64,000 nucleotides of DNA. It comes from Chloroflexi bacterium OHK40 (GTDB taxonomy: Bacteria > Chloroflexota > Chloroflexia > Chloroflexales > Chloroflexaceae). The notes under the pieces are model-generated. The model had not been told where the DNA came from. It did not search any database and saw only the letters and a list, made by a program, of their open reading frames with translations. Below are positions 1-11,099 of the stretch, piece after piece. The number at the start of each line of letters is the position of its first letter. Position 1 is the first letter of the stretch. The stretch covers positions 1 through 64,000 of the forward strand of contig SFCB01000260.1 of assembly GCA_004367505.1 (NCBI GenBank), written 5' to 3'. Position numbers and translations under genes: made by a program.

Positions 1-450
1 CCCACGGCGGCCGCGGTGGCGGAGCCGGCCCGCGCCCCATTGGTGAGCGACCTGCTGCCCTACCCGCGCGTGAAGATCGCCACCCTCGCCGACCTCAGCT
101 CCGGCGCCTTCAATGCCGCCTACCCCGACCAGAACTCGCCCGTGCAGGTGCTGAAACTCGGCACGCCAACCGTTGGTGGGGTTGGCCCCGACGAAGATAT
201 CGTCGCCTACTCGGGGCTTTGCACCCACATGGGCTGCCCGGTCGGCTACGATGCGGCCAGCAAGATCTTCGTCTGCCCCTGCCACTACAGCCACTTCGAC
301 GCCGCCGCCGACGCGATGCTGATCAACGGACCCGCCACCCAGCACCTCCCGCGCATTACGCTCGAGGTTGACGGTGAGGAGATCTATGCCGTCGGGGTTA
401 CGGGCCTGATCTATGGCCGTCCGCACAATCTCAGCCTCACCGAGCTGTAG
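1..450 (+). CDS. aioB: Arsenite oxidase small (Rieske) subunit, 5'-truncated by the window edge
   Basis: Frame is open from base 1 through the GTG at 16; Rieske motifs CTHMGC and CPCHYSHFD; directly followed by aioA. Confidence 0.88.
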   Translation, partial: PTAAAVAEPARAPLVSDLLPYPRVKIATLADLSSGAFNAAYPDQNSPVQVLKLGTPTVGGVGPDEDIVAYSGLCTHMGCPVGYDAASKIFVCPCHYSHFDAAADAMLINGPATQHLPRITLEVDGEEIYAVGVTGLIYGRPHNLSLTEL

Positions 451-459
451 GAGGAGCAT

Positions 460-2973
460 ATGCCTGTGCATCGCCCAGCCGATCGGCTCGTCCTGCCGCC
501 AGCCGACGCCGAGCTCTTCAAGACCGTCTGCCACTACTGTATTGTCGGTTGCGGCTACAACGTCTACAAGTGGCCCGAGGGCCAGGCCGGCGGGCTGCTG
601 CCGGCTGAGAACGCCCTCGGTGTTGATTTTACCCAGCCAGTCGCTCCGCTCAGCGGGAACTGGATCGCCCCCGCACACCACAGCGTGATCACCGAGCGCG
701 ACGGTCGCCGCTTCAATATCGCGATCGTCCCCGATAAGGAGTGTGTGGTCAACAAGGGCCAGCACTCCGGGCGCGGCGGCACCCTGGGCGCCAGCCTCTA
801 CCGGCCCGACGGCCCGACCAGCACCCGCCTCACCCACCCCCTCGTCTATCGCGCCACCGACCAGGTGCCCACCACCTGGGACGACGCCGTGGATCTCGTG
901 GCCCGCGTGATCTATGGCAGCATCGTCCGCGATGGCAACGACAGCATCGTGATGAAGGTCTTCGACCACGGTGGCGGGGGGGGTGGCTTCGAAAACAACT
1001 GGGCCATGGGCAACTTCTTCCACCGCTCGGTGCAGACGATCAACGCCAGCATCCACAACCGGCCCGCCTACAACTCCGAGGTCCACGCCTCGCGCGACAT
1101 GGGCGTCCCCGAGCTGAATCACGCCTATGTCGATGCCGAGCTTGCCGATACCATCGTGCTCTGGGGCGCCAACTCCTACGAGACCCAGACCAACTTCTAT
1201 CTGGTGCATATGCTCCCCAACCTCCAGGGCGCGACGAAGGCGCTCAAGGAGGCGGAGCTCGGCGGCGAGCCCGTGGCCGATCGCGGACGAATGATCATCG
1301 TCGACCCACGCCGCACCTCGACCGTGGTGGTCAGCGAGCAGGCCGCTGGCACCGAGAATGTGCTGCACCTGCAGCTCAACCCCGGCACCGACATCGCCCT
1401 GCTCAACGCCATCCAGCGCATTATCCTGGAGAATGGCTGGCAGGACCAGGCCTTCATCGACGACCGCGTGGAGGCAGAAACACTGGCGCCCTATCTGGAG
1501 CAGAGCCTCCAGCAAAGCCGCCCCCTGGACGACGTGATCGCCGAGGCTGAGCAGATCACCGGGATCAGCCGGGCGCAGATGGAGCAGGCGGCGAGCTGGA
1601 TCGCCGAGCCGAAGGCCCCCGGAGTGCGCCGGCGCGCCTTGCTGCTCTACGAGAAGGGCATGATCTGGGGCCTGAAGAACTACCAGAATATCGCCAGCAT
1701 CGTCAACCTGGCCCTGATGAGCGGCAACCTTGGCCGCCCCGGCACAGGCTGCTCGCGCCTGGGCGGGCACCAGGAGGGCTACGTGCGCCCCGGCTATGTT
1801 GGCCCGCGCCCGGCACCCTACGTCGACGACCTGCTGAGCCAGGGCCAGGGGAACGTCTTCTTCGTCGCTGGCTGCAACCCGGCCGTAACGACCCTCAACG
1901 CCCAGCGCATGCGTGAGACCCTCCAGACACGTGGGAAGCTGGTGCGTGACGCCCTCGACGCCAACTTTGCCGCCGACAACGCGACCAGGGCCCAGGCGGT
2001 GCTCGAGGCCATCGCCGCTGGCGGGCTCTTTGTGATCGTACAGGACCTCTATCCGACCGAGACGGCCCGCTTCGCCCACGTGGTCCTGCCTGCGGCGGCC
2101 TGGGGCGAGAGCCCGATCACCTCGATCAATGGCGAGCGTCGCTTACGGCTCTACGAGCAGTTCATGGACCCACCGGGGATCGCCGAGCCCGACTGGAAGA
2201 TCATCGGCCGGATCGCCACGCGCATCCGTGAACTCGCCGAGGCCGACGGCAATACCGAGCTTGCCGAGCGCTTCAGCGGCTACCAGTGGCAAACCGCCGA
2301 GGAGGTCTTCCTGGAGGGTGGGGCCACGTTTGGCGATGGAGTCAAGGCGAGCACCGAGCGCTACAAAGGCGTGGACTACGCCTTCCTCCGGAGCGCCGGC
2401 AACAACGGCATCCAGACGCCTGTGACCATCGTGAACGGCACGCCCCAGGGCCGGGTACGCTACTTCGAGAATGGCGAGCCCTTCTACACCGAAAGCGGGA
2501 GAGCAAAGATGCAGGCCACCCCCTGGCCCGGCTTCCCCGCCGTGGTGCAGGCCCAGCTCGATAAATACCCCTACTTCCTCACCAATGGGCGCAACAACAA
2601 CTGGCAGACCTTCTACAACGACGCGCGCATCCCCTTCCACGCCGAGCGCGTCCCGATGCCCTACATTGAGATTAGCCCCGATGACGCCCAGCGCGAGGGG
2701 CTGACCCCGGGCGACATTGTGCAGCTCTTCAACGACTACGGCGAGACCACCGCCTACACGGTGGTGAGCACGAGCGTCAAACCCGGCACGATCTTTATGC
2801 TCTTTGCCCACCCTCGCGGCACGCTCAACAGCCTGACCACCCCCTACGTCGATCCCGAGGTGATCATCCCGTACTATAAAGGGAGCGCGGCCGGCATCCG
2901 TAAACTCGGCCGCCTGGAGGATCTTGATGCGCGGCTGACCTACAAGCCCTTCAACTTCGAGCCGGTCGCGTAG
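460..2973 (+). CDS. aioA: Arsenite oxidase large (molybdopterin) subunit
   Basis: 837 aa; CHYCIVGCGYNVYKW Fe-S motif (C-x2-C-x3-C), FDHGGGGGGFENNWAMGNFF, MGRNNNWQT-like C-terminal MoCo-binding region; AGGAGG ribosome-binding site just upstream. Confidence 0.93.
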   Translation: MPVHRPADRLVLPPADAELFKTVCHYCIVGCGYNVYKWPEGQAGGLLPAENALGVDFTQPVAPLSGNWIAPAHHSVITERDGRRFNIAIVPDKECVVNKGQHSGRGGTLGASLYRPDGPTSTRLTHPLVYRATDQVPTTWDDAVDLVARVIYGSIVRDGNDSIVMKVFDHGGGGGGFENNWAMGNFFHRSVQTINASIHNRPAYNSEVHASRDMGVPELNHAYVDAELADTIVLWGANSYETQTNFYLVHMLPNLQGATKALKEAELGGEPVADRGRMIIVDPRRTSTVVVSEQAAGTENVLHLQLNPGTDIALLNAIQRIILENGWQDQAFIDDRVEAETLAPYLEQSLQQSRPLDDVIAEAEQITGISRAQMEQAASWIAEPKAPGVRRRALLLYEKGMIWGLKNYQNIASIVNLALMSGNLGRPGTGCSRLGGHQEGYVRPGYVGPRPAPYVDDLLSQGQGNVFFVAGCNPAVTTLNAQRMRETLQTRGKLVRDALDANFAADNATRAQAVLEAIAAGGLFVIVQDLYPTETARFAHVVLPAAAWGESPITSINGERRLRLYEQFMDPPGIAEPDWKIIGRIATRIRELAEADGNTELAERFSGYQWQTAEEVFLEGGATFGDGVKASTERYKGVDYAFLRSAGNNGIQTPVTIVNGTPQGRVRYFENGEPFYTESGRAKMQATPWPGFPAVVQAQLDKYPYFLTNGRNNNWQTFYNDARIPFHAERVPMPYIEISPDDAQREGLTPGDIVQLFNDYGETTAYTVVSTSVKPGTIFMLFAHPRGTLNSLTTPYVDPEVIIPYYKGSAAGIRKLGRLEDLDARLTYKPFNFEPVA

Positions 2974-3080
2974 GCCCACGGAGTGGATCGCGGGCGGGGC
3001 AGCCGGCAGGTGCCGCTGCCCCGCCTTTACGTTGCGGGCCGTTGTCTGGCCAGGCGCGCACTGCGATGAGGAGCCGAGCC

Positions 3081-3677
3081 ATGCATGATGATGACCCACA
3101 CCCGCCCACGCTCGAACGCCTGCTGGCGCAATCAGCCGACCTGCACCGGCATCTCTGCCCGCGCCAGGTGCTCGGCGCCCGAATGGGCATGCTCGCCGGG
3201 CGCCTGCTCGGCCTGGAGCTGCCGCAAACGGCTAGGCGGCTCTACACCTTCGTCGAGACCGACGGCTGCTTCGCCGATGGGGTGAGCGTAGCCACGGGCT
3301 GCTGGCTCGGGCGACGCACGATGCGCCTCGTCGATTATGGTAAAGTCGCCGCGACCTTCGTGGATACGCGTGCCGGGCAGGCGATCCGCATCTGGCCGAG
3401 CCCGCAAGCGCGTGAGCGCGCCTCCGTCTACGCCCCGGGAGCGAAGAGCCGCTGGCACGCCTATCTCGACGCCTACCAGGTGATGCCAGACGAAGAACTC
3501 TTGTGCGTCCGGCAGGTAACCCTGACGCTCGATCTCCCGGCGCTGATCAGCCGGAACGGCGCGCGGGCTCACTGTGAGCGCTGCGGCGAGGAGATCATCA
3601 ACGAGCGTGAGCTACGCCGGGGCAACGCAGTGCTCTGCCGCGCCTGCGCCGACGGGGCCTACTACGCCCATACCTGA
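3081..3677 (+). CDS. FmdE-family protein with C-terminal zinc ribbon (CERCGEEI...CRAC)
   Basis: HLCPRQVLGARMG and ETDGCFADGVSVATGCWLGRRTMRLVDYGKVAATF are FmdE-like; start chosen at ATG 3081 preceded by GAGGAG (ORF track starts at 3042). Confidence 0.8.
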   Translation: MHDDDPHPPTLERLLAQSADLHRHLCPRQVLGARMGMLAGRLLGLELPQTARRLYTFVETDGCFADGVSVATGCWLGRRTMRLVDYGKVAATFVDTRAGQAIRIWPSPQARERASVYAPGAKSRWHAYLDAYQVMPDEELLCVRQVTLTLDLPALISRNGARAHCERCGEEIINERELRRGNAVLCRACADGAYYAHT

Positions 3678-3707
3678 CCGCGCGGTTTCCCCGGGCCAGT
3701 TTCTTCT

Positions 3708-3736
3708 GGCGCCCCTCCACAGACTGGAGGGGCGCC
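3708..3736. terminator. Terminator-like hairpin after the aioBA-fmdE cluster
   Basis: Perfect 12-bp stem GGCGCCCCTCCA/TGGAGGGGCGCC with loop CAGAC, 30 nt after the FmdE stop; no strong T-tract. Confidence 0.6.
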
Positions 3737-4048
3737 GCGCACTCGTTCCCCCCATCCGCCGGCAGGCCGCTGGTGACGCCCGGCATCGCCCACGCGCCGT
3801 TACACCGATCTGCTACACTTGGCGTAGGAACATCCCATAGCGAACCCCGGACGGCAGGCGCGCGCTGATTCCCTCGTGGACAGCGCGCGTTGCGTCCTGA
3901 GCGTTCGGAGGCTCTCTGGTCAGCCGAGGACGTGGATGATTCCGCGTGGCACGACTCGCTCCATCGCACCACGTTTCTCTTTGAGGATCTCGGCGATGCG
4001 GCACACTGCCTCCCGGCACATCCGACCGAACAAAGCTTCAGGTGTTTT

Positions 4049-7000
4049 ATGCGCTCCGTCGTTCGTCTTGCCCAGGGCTACGTTGCCCTCGTCGTCGTCA
4101 TCGCACTCCTGCTGATCGGTTCCGCGCTGGTGTTGCAGCAACAGGGCGATGAGCAGGCACGCTACGCGGAGCTCCTGAATGTGAGTGGCCGCCAGCGGAT
4201 GCTCTCGCAGCGTATTGCGCTTTTTGCTTCCCTCCTGGCGACTCCGGATTCTGAGGTGAGCCGCGACGTGGCCCGCCGGGAGTTACGCCGCGCTGCCGAT
4301 GAACTGGAGCAGGCGCACCGCTGGCTCACTGGCACGGCGCCGGGTAGCCCGAGCCCCCTTTCGCCAACCCTCGCCGCCGTGTACAGTGCGCCGCCCCACC
4401 AGCTCGACCAGCGCTTACCGGCGCTGATCGCCGACGCGCGCCTCGTTGCGGCCCTTCCCGACACCGATCTGGCCGCCGGGCATCCTGCGGTTGTGCGGGT
4501 GCGCACGGCTAGCCTGGAGCTTCTCCCCGGCCTTGAGGCCGCCGTGGCGGCCTACGAGGCCGAGGGCAAGGCGGTCAGCGAGAGCCTTCGCCGCACAAAG
4601 TCCGCGATCTACACCCTTACGGCGTTGGCCTTGCTCCTTCAGGCGTTTCTCGTGCTACGCCCCTTGCTGGAACGCCTTTCGCAGGAAGCGCAGCAGGCAG
4701 CCATGCTGGCGCTCGTCGCCCGTTATACCGACAACGGCGTGGTGATCGTCGATGGGGCCGGTATGATCACCTGGGTGAACGAGGGCTTTATGCGCCTGAC
4801 CGGGCTCAGCCGGGCTGAGATCCACGGGCAGCCCGCGCTGGCCTGGCTGGACGGCTCCGCCTGCGACAAGGCGATCCGGGAGCGGATCGGCCATGCGCTG
4901 CGATCCGGCCAGTCGCTCAGGGAAGAAGTCGTAACTCAGCACCGCGATGGGCGCCAGCTCTGGCTCGCGCTCACCGTGAGCCCCATCCACGACGCCCGCC
5001 GCAACCTGTCGCTGATGATCGCCTTTGATATGACGGCCCAGCGTGAGGCCCAGGCTGCCCTGCGGGCCAGTGAGGCCCGTTACCGGACGGTCGTCGGGGC
5101 GCTGAGCGAGGGCATCGTGTTGCAGGGCGCCGATGGGGCCATCCAGGCCTGCAACCCGAGTGCGGAGCGGGTGCTCGGGCTGAGCGCCGACCAGCTCATG
5201 GGGCGCACCAGCGTCGATCCGCGCTGGCACGCCGTGCGCGCCGACGGCTCGCCTTTCCCCGGCGAGGATCACCCGGCGATGGTGGCACTCTGCACCGGCG
5301 CCCCCCAGGAGGGGGTGGTGATGGGGGTGCAGACACCCGACGGTGCGGAGCGCTGGTTGTGGATCAACTCCCATCCGCTCTTTGAGGAAGGCGCAACCCG
5401 GCCCTACGCCGTGGTCTCCTCGTTTACCGACATTACCGCCCAGCGCCGGGCCGAGGCCGATCTGCGCGCCAGCGCCTCGATCTTGCGCAGCTTCTTCGAT
5501 AGCACGACCCACATGATGGGCGTTGTTGAGCTGCTCGACGACGATATTCTGCATATCTCCGACAATGCCGCGACCGCCCGATTCTTCGGGCTGCCAGCAG
5601 ATCAGACTTACCCCTTCCGCGCGAGCGAGGTCGGGGTCCCGCGCGAGCACATCCAGTACTGGCTCGGCCACTACCGCGACTGCGCCAGCCGGGGGGGGCC
5701 GGTGATGTTCGAGTATCAACACGCCACACCCACCGGCCCCCGCTGGCTGTCGGCCACCGTGACACCGATCATTGACCATGCCCAGCCCTCTCCCCGGTTC
5801 GCCTACCTGGTTGAGGATGTGACGCTCCGCAAAGAGACCGAAGCTGCCTTGTATGAGAGCCAGCGCTTTAACGAGCGGATCACCGCTGCCAGCCCCAATA
5901 TTATCTATGTCTATGATCTGCGAACACAGCGGAACGTGTATGCAAACCGTGCCATCGCCAGCGTTCTTGGATACACCGTGGCAGAGACTCAGGCGCTGGG
6001 CGAGGAGCTTTTGCCTACGATCATTCACCCGGACGATATGCCCCGTGTCAACGCCTTCCATCAGGAGCTGATTGCCACCGGCGAGGGCGAGGTCTGCTCA
6101 CTCGTCTACCGTGTGCGTCACGCCGACGGGAGCTGGCGCTGGCTGCTCAGCCGGGAGACGATCTTCGCCCGCGACGAGCACGGTGTGCCTATCCAGAAAC
6201 TTGGCGTCGCGGAGGATATCACCGAGCGCAAGCTCGCGGAGGACCAGCTCCGCGAGGCGAAGGAGCAGGCCGAGGCGGCCGTGCGGGCCCAGTCCGCCTT
6301 TCTGGCGGCGATGAGCCACGAGATCCGCACCCCCATGAATGGCGTGATCGGGATGACCGGGCTGCTCCTCGATACGCCGCTCACGCCCGAGCAGCGTGAG
6401 TATGTCGAGACGGCCCGCCGGAGTGGTGAGGCGCTCCTGACGATCATCAATGATATCCTCGATTTCTCCAAGATCGAGGCCGGGAAGCTCGATCTGGAGG
6501 AGCTTGATTTCGACCTGCGTCGAGTCATCGATGATGTGCTCGACCTCCTGGCCGAGCCAGCCCAGCGCCAGGGCCTGTACCTCGAGGCGCGGGTTGCCCC
6601 GGATGTGCCACGCTGGGTACGGGGCGACCCCGGCAGGCTTCGCCAGGTGCTGACGAACCTCGTCGGCAATGCGGTCAAGTTTACCAATCAGGGCGGGGTG
6701 CGGGTGCGGGCCGAGCTGGCCGAGGCTGGGACCAATGGGCTCACGCTGCGGATCGCGGTGAGCGACACTGGCATCGGCATTCCCGCCGAGGCTCAGTCAC
6801 GCCTCTTCCAGCCCTTCACCCAGGCCGATAGCTCGACGACCCGGCTCTACGGGGGCACCGGCCTTGGCCTGGCGATCTGCCGCCAGTTGATCACCCTGAT
6901 GGGTGGTACAATCGTACTCCAGAGCGAACTGGGTGTCGGCTCAACCTTCAGCTTCACCGTACGGCTTCGCCCTGCTGTCCAGCCCCTCTTTGATGATATG

Positions 7001-8239
7001 CTCCAGGGCTGCCGGGTACTGGTCCTTGAGGGGGACACTCCAGGCTGTAGTGGGCTCAGCGAGCTGCTTGGCGGCTGGGGAGTCCAGGTGACGGTGGTGG
7101 CAAGCGGTGGCGCCGCGCGGGAGCGCTTACGAGCCGCCGTGACGACGGGGAGGCCTTTCGACGCCGCCGTGTTCGATTTCTGCGCGCTGAACCCACAGGA
7201 ATCCGGCCTGCTGCAGAGCATCCTGGCAGAGACGGGTGGTCCGGCAACACCGGTAATCCTGGTGGGCGCAAGCGCGCACCGCAGCCAGGCCCAGGCGGCC
7301 ATAACGGCAGGGGCGAAGGCCTTTCTCGCGAAACCCGTCCGTGGGAGCCAGCTCTTCGATTGCCTGGTCACCGCGCTCGATCTGGCCACACCGGAGCGCC
7401 AGCCGCCCCGCCCCGCGCCAGCGCCGCGACCACCGCGCCACAACGGGCGCATTCTCGTCGTGGAGGACAATGCGGTCAACCAGCGGGTGACGCTTCGCAC
7501 CCTTGAAAAGCTGGGCTTGCGCGCCGATGTTGCGGCGAATGGGCGTGAGGCCCTGGACGCCACTGCCCAGATCGCCTACGATCTGGTGCTGATGGATTGC
7601 CACATGCCCGAGATGGATGGCTTTGAGGCGACCGCAGCCATTCGCGCCCGCGAGGGCGCGGCCCGGCACACGGTGATCATCGCGCTGACCGCGAATGCCC
7701 TCACCGGCGAGCGCGAGCGCTGCCTCCAGGCAGGGATGGACGACTATCTTTCCAAGCCGGTCACCCGTGAGGCGCTCCTTGCAACGCTCAGCCGCTGGCT
7801 GCCCGCCGAGCAGGGGCCTGAGGATGTTCCCCAGGCTACTTCGCCGCAGGCTGGGCCAGCCCTGGATCGGGAGGCCTTCGGTGCCGTGCTGGGCGCGCCG
7901 ATCGAGGCCGAGGCCGGGCTGGCGGTCGAGCTGATCGACCTGTTTCTCGCGAATATGCCTGCCGTGGCCACGACGCTCAGGGCAGCCGTTGCGGCCGGCG
8001 ATTCCGCGACCGTGCGCGAGCAAGCCCATCTGCTCAAGGGCGCTGCCGCGAATCTGGGCCTGCTTTCCCTGAAAGCAGCGTGCCAGGCGCTCGAGGCAGC
8101 CGCCCGCGCAGGCGATAGCGGCGGCATGGCCGCCCGTGGGGCGGAGTTCAGCGCCGCCTTCGACGCTGCGGTTGGCGCTCTCACCGGGCTACGATCCGAC
8201 CTCATGGTACAATGCTTGCTAGCGAGGCTGCCAACCTGA
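4049..8239 (+). CDS. Hybrid sensor histidine kinase: PilJ-type N-terminus, multiple PAS, HisKA, HATPase_c, two REC, Hpt
   Basis: SGRQRMLSQRIALF (PilJ-like), FLAAMSHEIRTPMNGVIG H-box, LYGGTGLGLAI, ILVVEDNAVNQRV...LMDCHMPEMDG REC, EQAHLLKGAAANLG Hpt. ATG 4049 preferred over TTG 3890. Confidence 0.9.
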   Translation: MRSVVRLAQGYVALVVVIALLLIGSALVLQQQGDEQARYAELLNVSGRQRMLSQRIALFASLLATPDSEVSRDVARRELRRAADELEQAHRWLTGTAPGSPSPLSPTLAAVYSAPPHQLDQRLPALIADARLVAALPDTDLAAGHPAVVRVRTASLELLPGLEAAVAAYEAEGKAVSESLRRTKSAIYTLTALALLLQAFLVLRPLLERLSQEAQQAAMLALVARYTDNGVVIVDGAGMITWVNEGFMRLTGLSRAEIHGQPALAWLDGSACDKAIRERIGHALRSGQSLREEVVTQHRDGRQLWLALTVSPIHDARRNLSLMIAFDMTAQREAQAALRASEARYRTVVGALSEGIVLQGADGAIQACNPSAERVLGLSADQLMGRTSVDPRWHAVRADGSPFPGEDHPAMVALCTGAPQEGVVMGVQTPDGAERWLWINSHPLFEEGATRPYAVVSSFTDITAQRRAEADLRASASILRSFFDSTTHMMGVVELLDDDILHISDNAATARFFGLPADQTYPFRASEVGVPREHIQYWLGHYRDCASRGGPVMFEYQHATPTGPRWLSATVTPIIDHAQPSPRFAYLVEDVTLRKETEAALYESQRFNERITAASPNIIYVYDLRTQRNVYANRAIASVLGYTVAETQALGEELLPTIIHPDDMPRVNAFHQELIATGEGEVCSLVYRVRHADGSWRWLLSRETIFARDEHGVPIQKLGVAEDITERKLAEDQLREAKEQAEAAVRAQSAFLAAMSHEIRTPMNGVIGMTGLLLDTPLTPEQREYVETARRSGEALLTIINDILDFSKIEAGKLDLEELDFDLRRVIDDVLDLLAEPAQRQGLYLEARVAPDVPRWVRGDPGRLRQVLTNLVGNAVKFTNQGGVRVRAELAEAGTNGLTLRIAVSDTGIGIPAEAQSRLFQPFTQADSSTTRLYGGTGLGLAICRQLITLMGGTIVLQSELGVGSTFSFTVRLRPAVQPLFDDMLQGCRVLVLEGDTPGCSGLSELLGGWGVQVTVVASGGAARERLRAAVTTGRPFDAAVFDFCALNPQESGLLQSILAETGGPATPVILVGASAHRSQAQAAITAGAKAFLAKPVRGSQLFDCLVTALDLATPERQPPRPAPAPRPPRHNGRILVVEDNAVNQRVTLRTLEKLGLRADVAANGREALDATAQIAYDLVLMDCHMPEMDGFEATAAIRAREGAARHTVIIALTANALTGERERCLQAGMDDYLSKPVTREALLATLSRWLPAEQGPEDVPQATSPQAGPALDREAFGAVLGAPIEAEAGLAVELIDLFLANMPAVATTLRAAVAAGDSATVREQAHLLKGAAANLGLLSLKAACQALEAAARAGDSGGMAARGAEFSAAFDAAVGALTGLRSDLMVQCLLARLPT

Positions 8240-8305
8240 ATGTGGGGGTCCATGCGTCCTGGCACTGATGACCAGTGATGGCTCCGAGATCGCGCTGAGG
8301 ATCAC

Positions 8306-9229
<924 letters not shown>

Positions 9230-9481
9230 TCCCAGGGGTGTCGCGGGGCCGCGCATTGTGGCAATCGGCTCATCCGCTCGAAAGCCGGCGCGGCGCCTAT
9301 CGTCATCCTGGCGGGCCGCGTATACCCACTCCCGCTCTGGGTGCGAGGGCGGACAGAACCCGTGCTCGATCGGCGGTTTGCCGCTTGCGCTCGCAACCCC
9401 GGCTGATCGGGTATGATCATGGTGAGTGACGGTAGGGTGAACGTGCCGGGCGCGAGGCGCCACCGGCGCAGGGGGCGAGCC

Positions 9482-10117
9482 ATGATCCAGGTGGTGGTGG
9501 CGGACGACCACCAGGTGGTGCGGGCGGGCATCCGCGAGTTGCTTGCGGATGAGCCGGACATCCAGGTGGTTGGCGAGGCCCGTGATGGGCGTGAGGCCGT
9601 AGAACTCGCGCTTGCCGAGCGGCCCGATGTGGTGGTGATGGACATCACTATGCCCGGGCTCTCGGGGGTGGAGGCGACCCGGCAGATCCGCGCCGCCGCG
9701 CCCGAGGTGCGGGTGCTGGTGCTCACTGCCTACCAGGACGATCCCTACATCTACGGGCTGCTCGATGCCGGCGCCGCCAGCTACATTTTGAAGACGGCCG
9801 AGGGCCAGGAGCTCGTGCGGGCGGTGCGGGCCACTGCCGCCGGCCAGGCAGCGATCGACCCGGCCGTTGCACCTCGCCTGATCGCCCGGCTCACCCAGCC
9901 CGGCCCTCAGCCCGACGCGCTGACGGAGCGCGAGCTGGAGGTGCTGCGCCTGGCCGCTCGCGGGCAGACCAATAAGCAGATCGGCGCGGCGCTCCAGATC
10001 AGCGACCGCACCGTGCAGAACCACCTGGCGAACATCTACGCCAAGCTCAACGTGGCCTCGCGTACCGAGGCCGTCACCGTGGGCCTCCAGCGGAACCTGA
10101 TCTCGCTGACCGGATGA
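9482..10117 (+). CDS. NarL/FixJ-family response regulator (REC-LuxR HTH)
   Basis: VVVADDHQVVRAGIRELL, VVMDITMPGLSG, LTERELEVLRLAARGQTNKQIGAALQISDRTVQNHL. Confidence 0.93.
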   Translation: MIQVVVADDHQVVRAGIRELLADEPDIQVVGEARDGREAVELALAERPDVVVMDITMPGLSGVEATRQIRAAAPEVRVLVLTAYQDDPYIYGLLDAGAASYILKTAEGQELVRAVRATAAGQAAIDPAVAPRLIARLTQPGPQPDALTERELEVLRLAARGQTNKQIGAALQISDRTVQNHLANIYAKLNVASRTEAVTVGLQRNLISLTG

Positions 10118-10127
10118 GGGAGGGATC

Positions 10128-11099
10128 GTGGGCAAGCTCCTGATCGACGAGGCGGAGTTGCGGGCGCTGCAGCGGCGGGCCGAGCAGATGGCGCGCGGCG
10201 AGCTGGGCACGATGGGCCAGCCGGTGAGCGCCATTCCGGCGATGGAGGATCTGCGCCGGGCGATCGATGTGCTCGGCGCCCACACCAGGCAGGGCCTCCA
10301 GCACCAGTACGCCTATATTGCGGCGCTGAGCACGGCCCAGGAAGCTGAGCGAGGCCGGCTGGCCCGCGAGCTGCATGATGAGGTGGTTCAGCAGTTGATC
10401 GCCCTCGGCCATGGTGTTGATCGGGTGCAGCGCTTGCTGGAGCGGGGCGCGCCGGAGCAGGCCGCCGAGCGGCTCCAGAGCATGCGGAGCAGTATTACGG
10501 CGTTGGTGAACGAGTTGCGCACGATGATCGGTGATCTGCGCCCGCCAGCGCTGGAGGAGCTCGGGCTCCTGCCGGCGGTGGAGCTCCTGCTCCGGCGCGG
10601 CGGAGAGGGGGCGCCAGAGGTGGCGTTGATGGTGCAGGGCGTGGAGCGGCGGTTGGCGCCCCAGAGCGAGCTCGCCCTCTTCCGGATCATCCAGGAGGCC
10701 TGGAGCAATATTCGCCGTCACGCCCACGCCTCCCAGGCAGAAGTGGTCTTTCGTTACGGCGACGACGGGGTGCTGGTGACCATCACCGACGACGGCGTCG
10801 GCTTCGCCCATCCCGACCTCGATGCACTCCCTGATGGCCACTGGGGCTTGCGTGGCATGCGCGAACGGGCCGAGCTCACCGGTGGGCAGTTCGTGGTTGC
10901 GAGCGCGCCCGGTCGGGGCACAACGCTGACGATCCGCATTCCCTACCCCGGAGTCGATGGCCGCGACCCGGTCTGCGGGATGGCCGTCGCCCCCGATGCC
11001 CCCGGTGTTGCGTACGGCGGCCAGCTCTACCGCTTTTGCTCACCCGCCTGCCGCGAGCTCTTTCTCGCCCAGCCCGAGCACTACATTGCCCCGACTTGA
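10128..11099 (+). CDS. NarX-like (HisKA_3) sensor histidine kinase with C-terminal YHS domain
   Basis: EAERGRLARELHDEVVQQL H-box; HATPase GLRGMRERAELTGG; C-terminus DPVCGMAVAPDAPGVAYGGQLYRFCSPACRELFLAQPEHY is YHS-like. Confidence 0.9.
   Translation: MGKLLIDEAELRALQRRAEQMARGELGTMGQPVSAIPAMEDLRRAIDVLGAHTRQGLQHQYAYIAALSTAQEAERGRLARELHDEVVQQLIALGHGVDRVQRLLERGAPEQAAERLQSMRSSITALVNELRTMIGDLRPPALEELGLLPAVELLLRRGGEGAPEVALMVQGVERRLAPQSELALFRIIQEAWSNIRRHAHASQAEVVFRYGDDGVLVTITDDGVGFAHPDLDALPDGHWGLRGMRERAELTGGQFVVASAPGRGTTLTIRIPYPGVDGRDPVCGMAVAPDAPGVAYGGQLYRFCSPACRELFLAQPEHYIAPT

Noticed and set aside
2143-3099. 318-aa minus-strand ORF overlapping the 3' end of aioA
   Set aside because: Shadow ORF, no recognisable domain.
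3890-4048. N-terminal extension of the hybrid kinase from TTG 3890
   Set aside because: The extension is not protein-like and the PilJ-type TM helix begins right after ATG 4049.
4655-6061. 468-aa minus-strand ORF inside the hybrid kinase
   Set aside because: Shadow ORF in the PAS-domain region; no motif or start signal.
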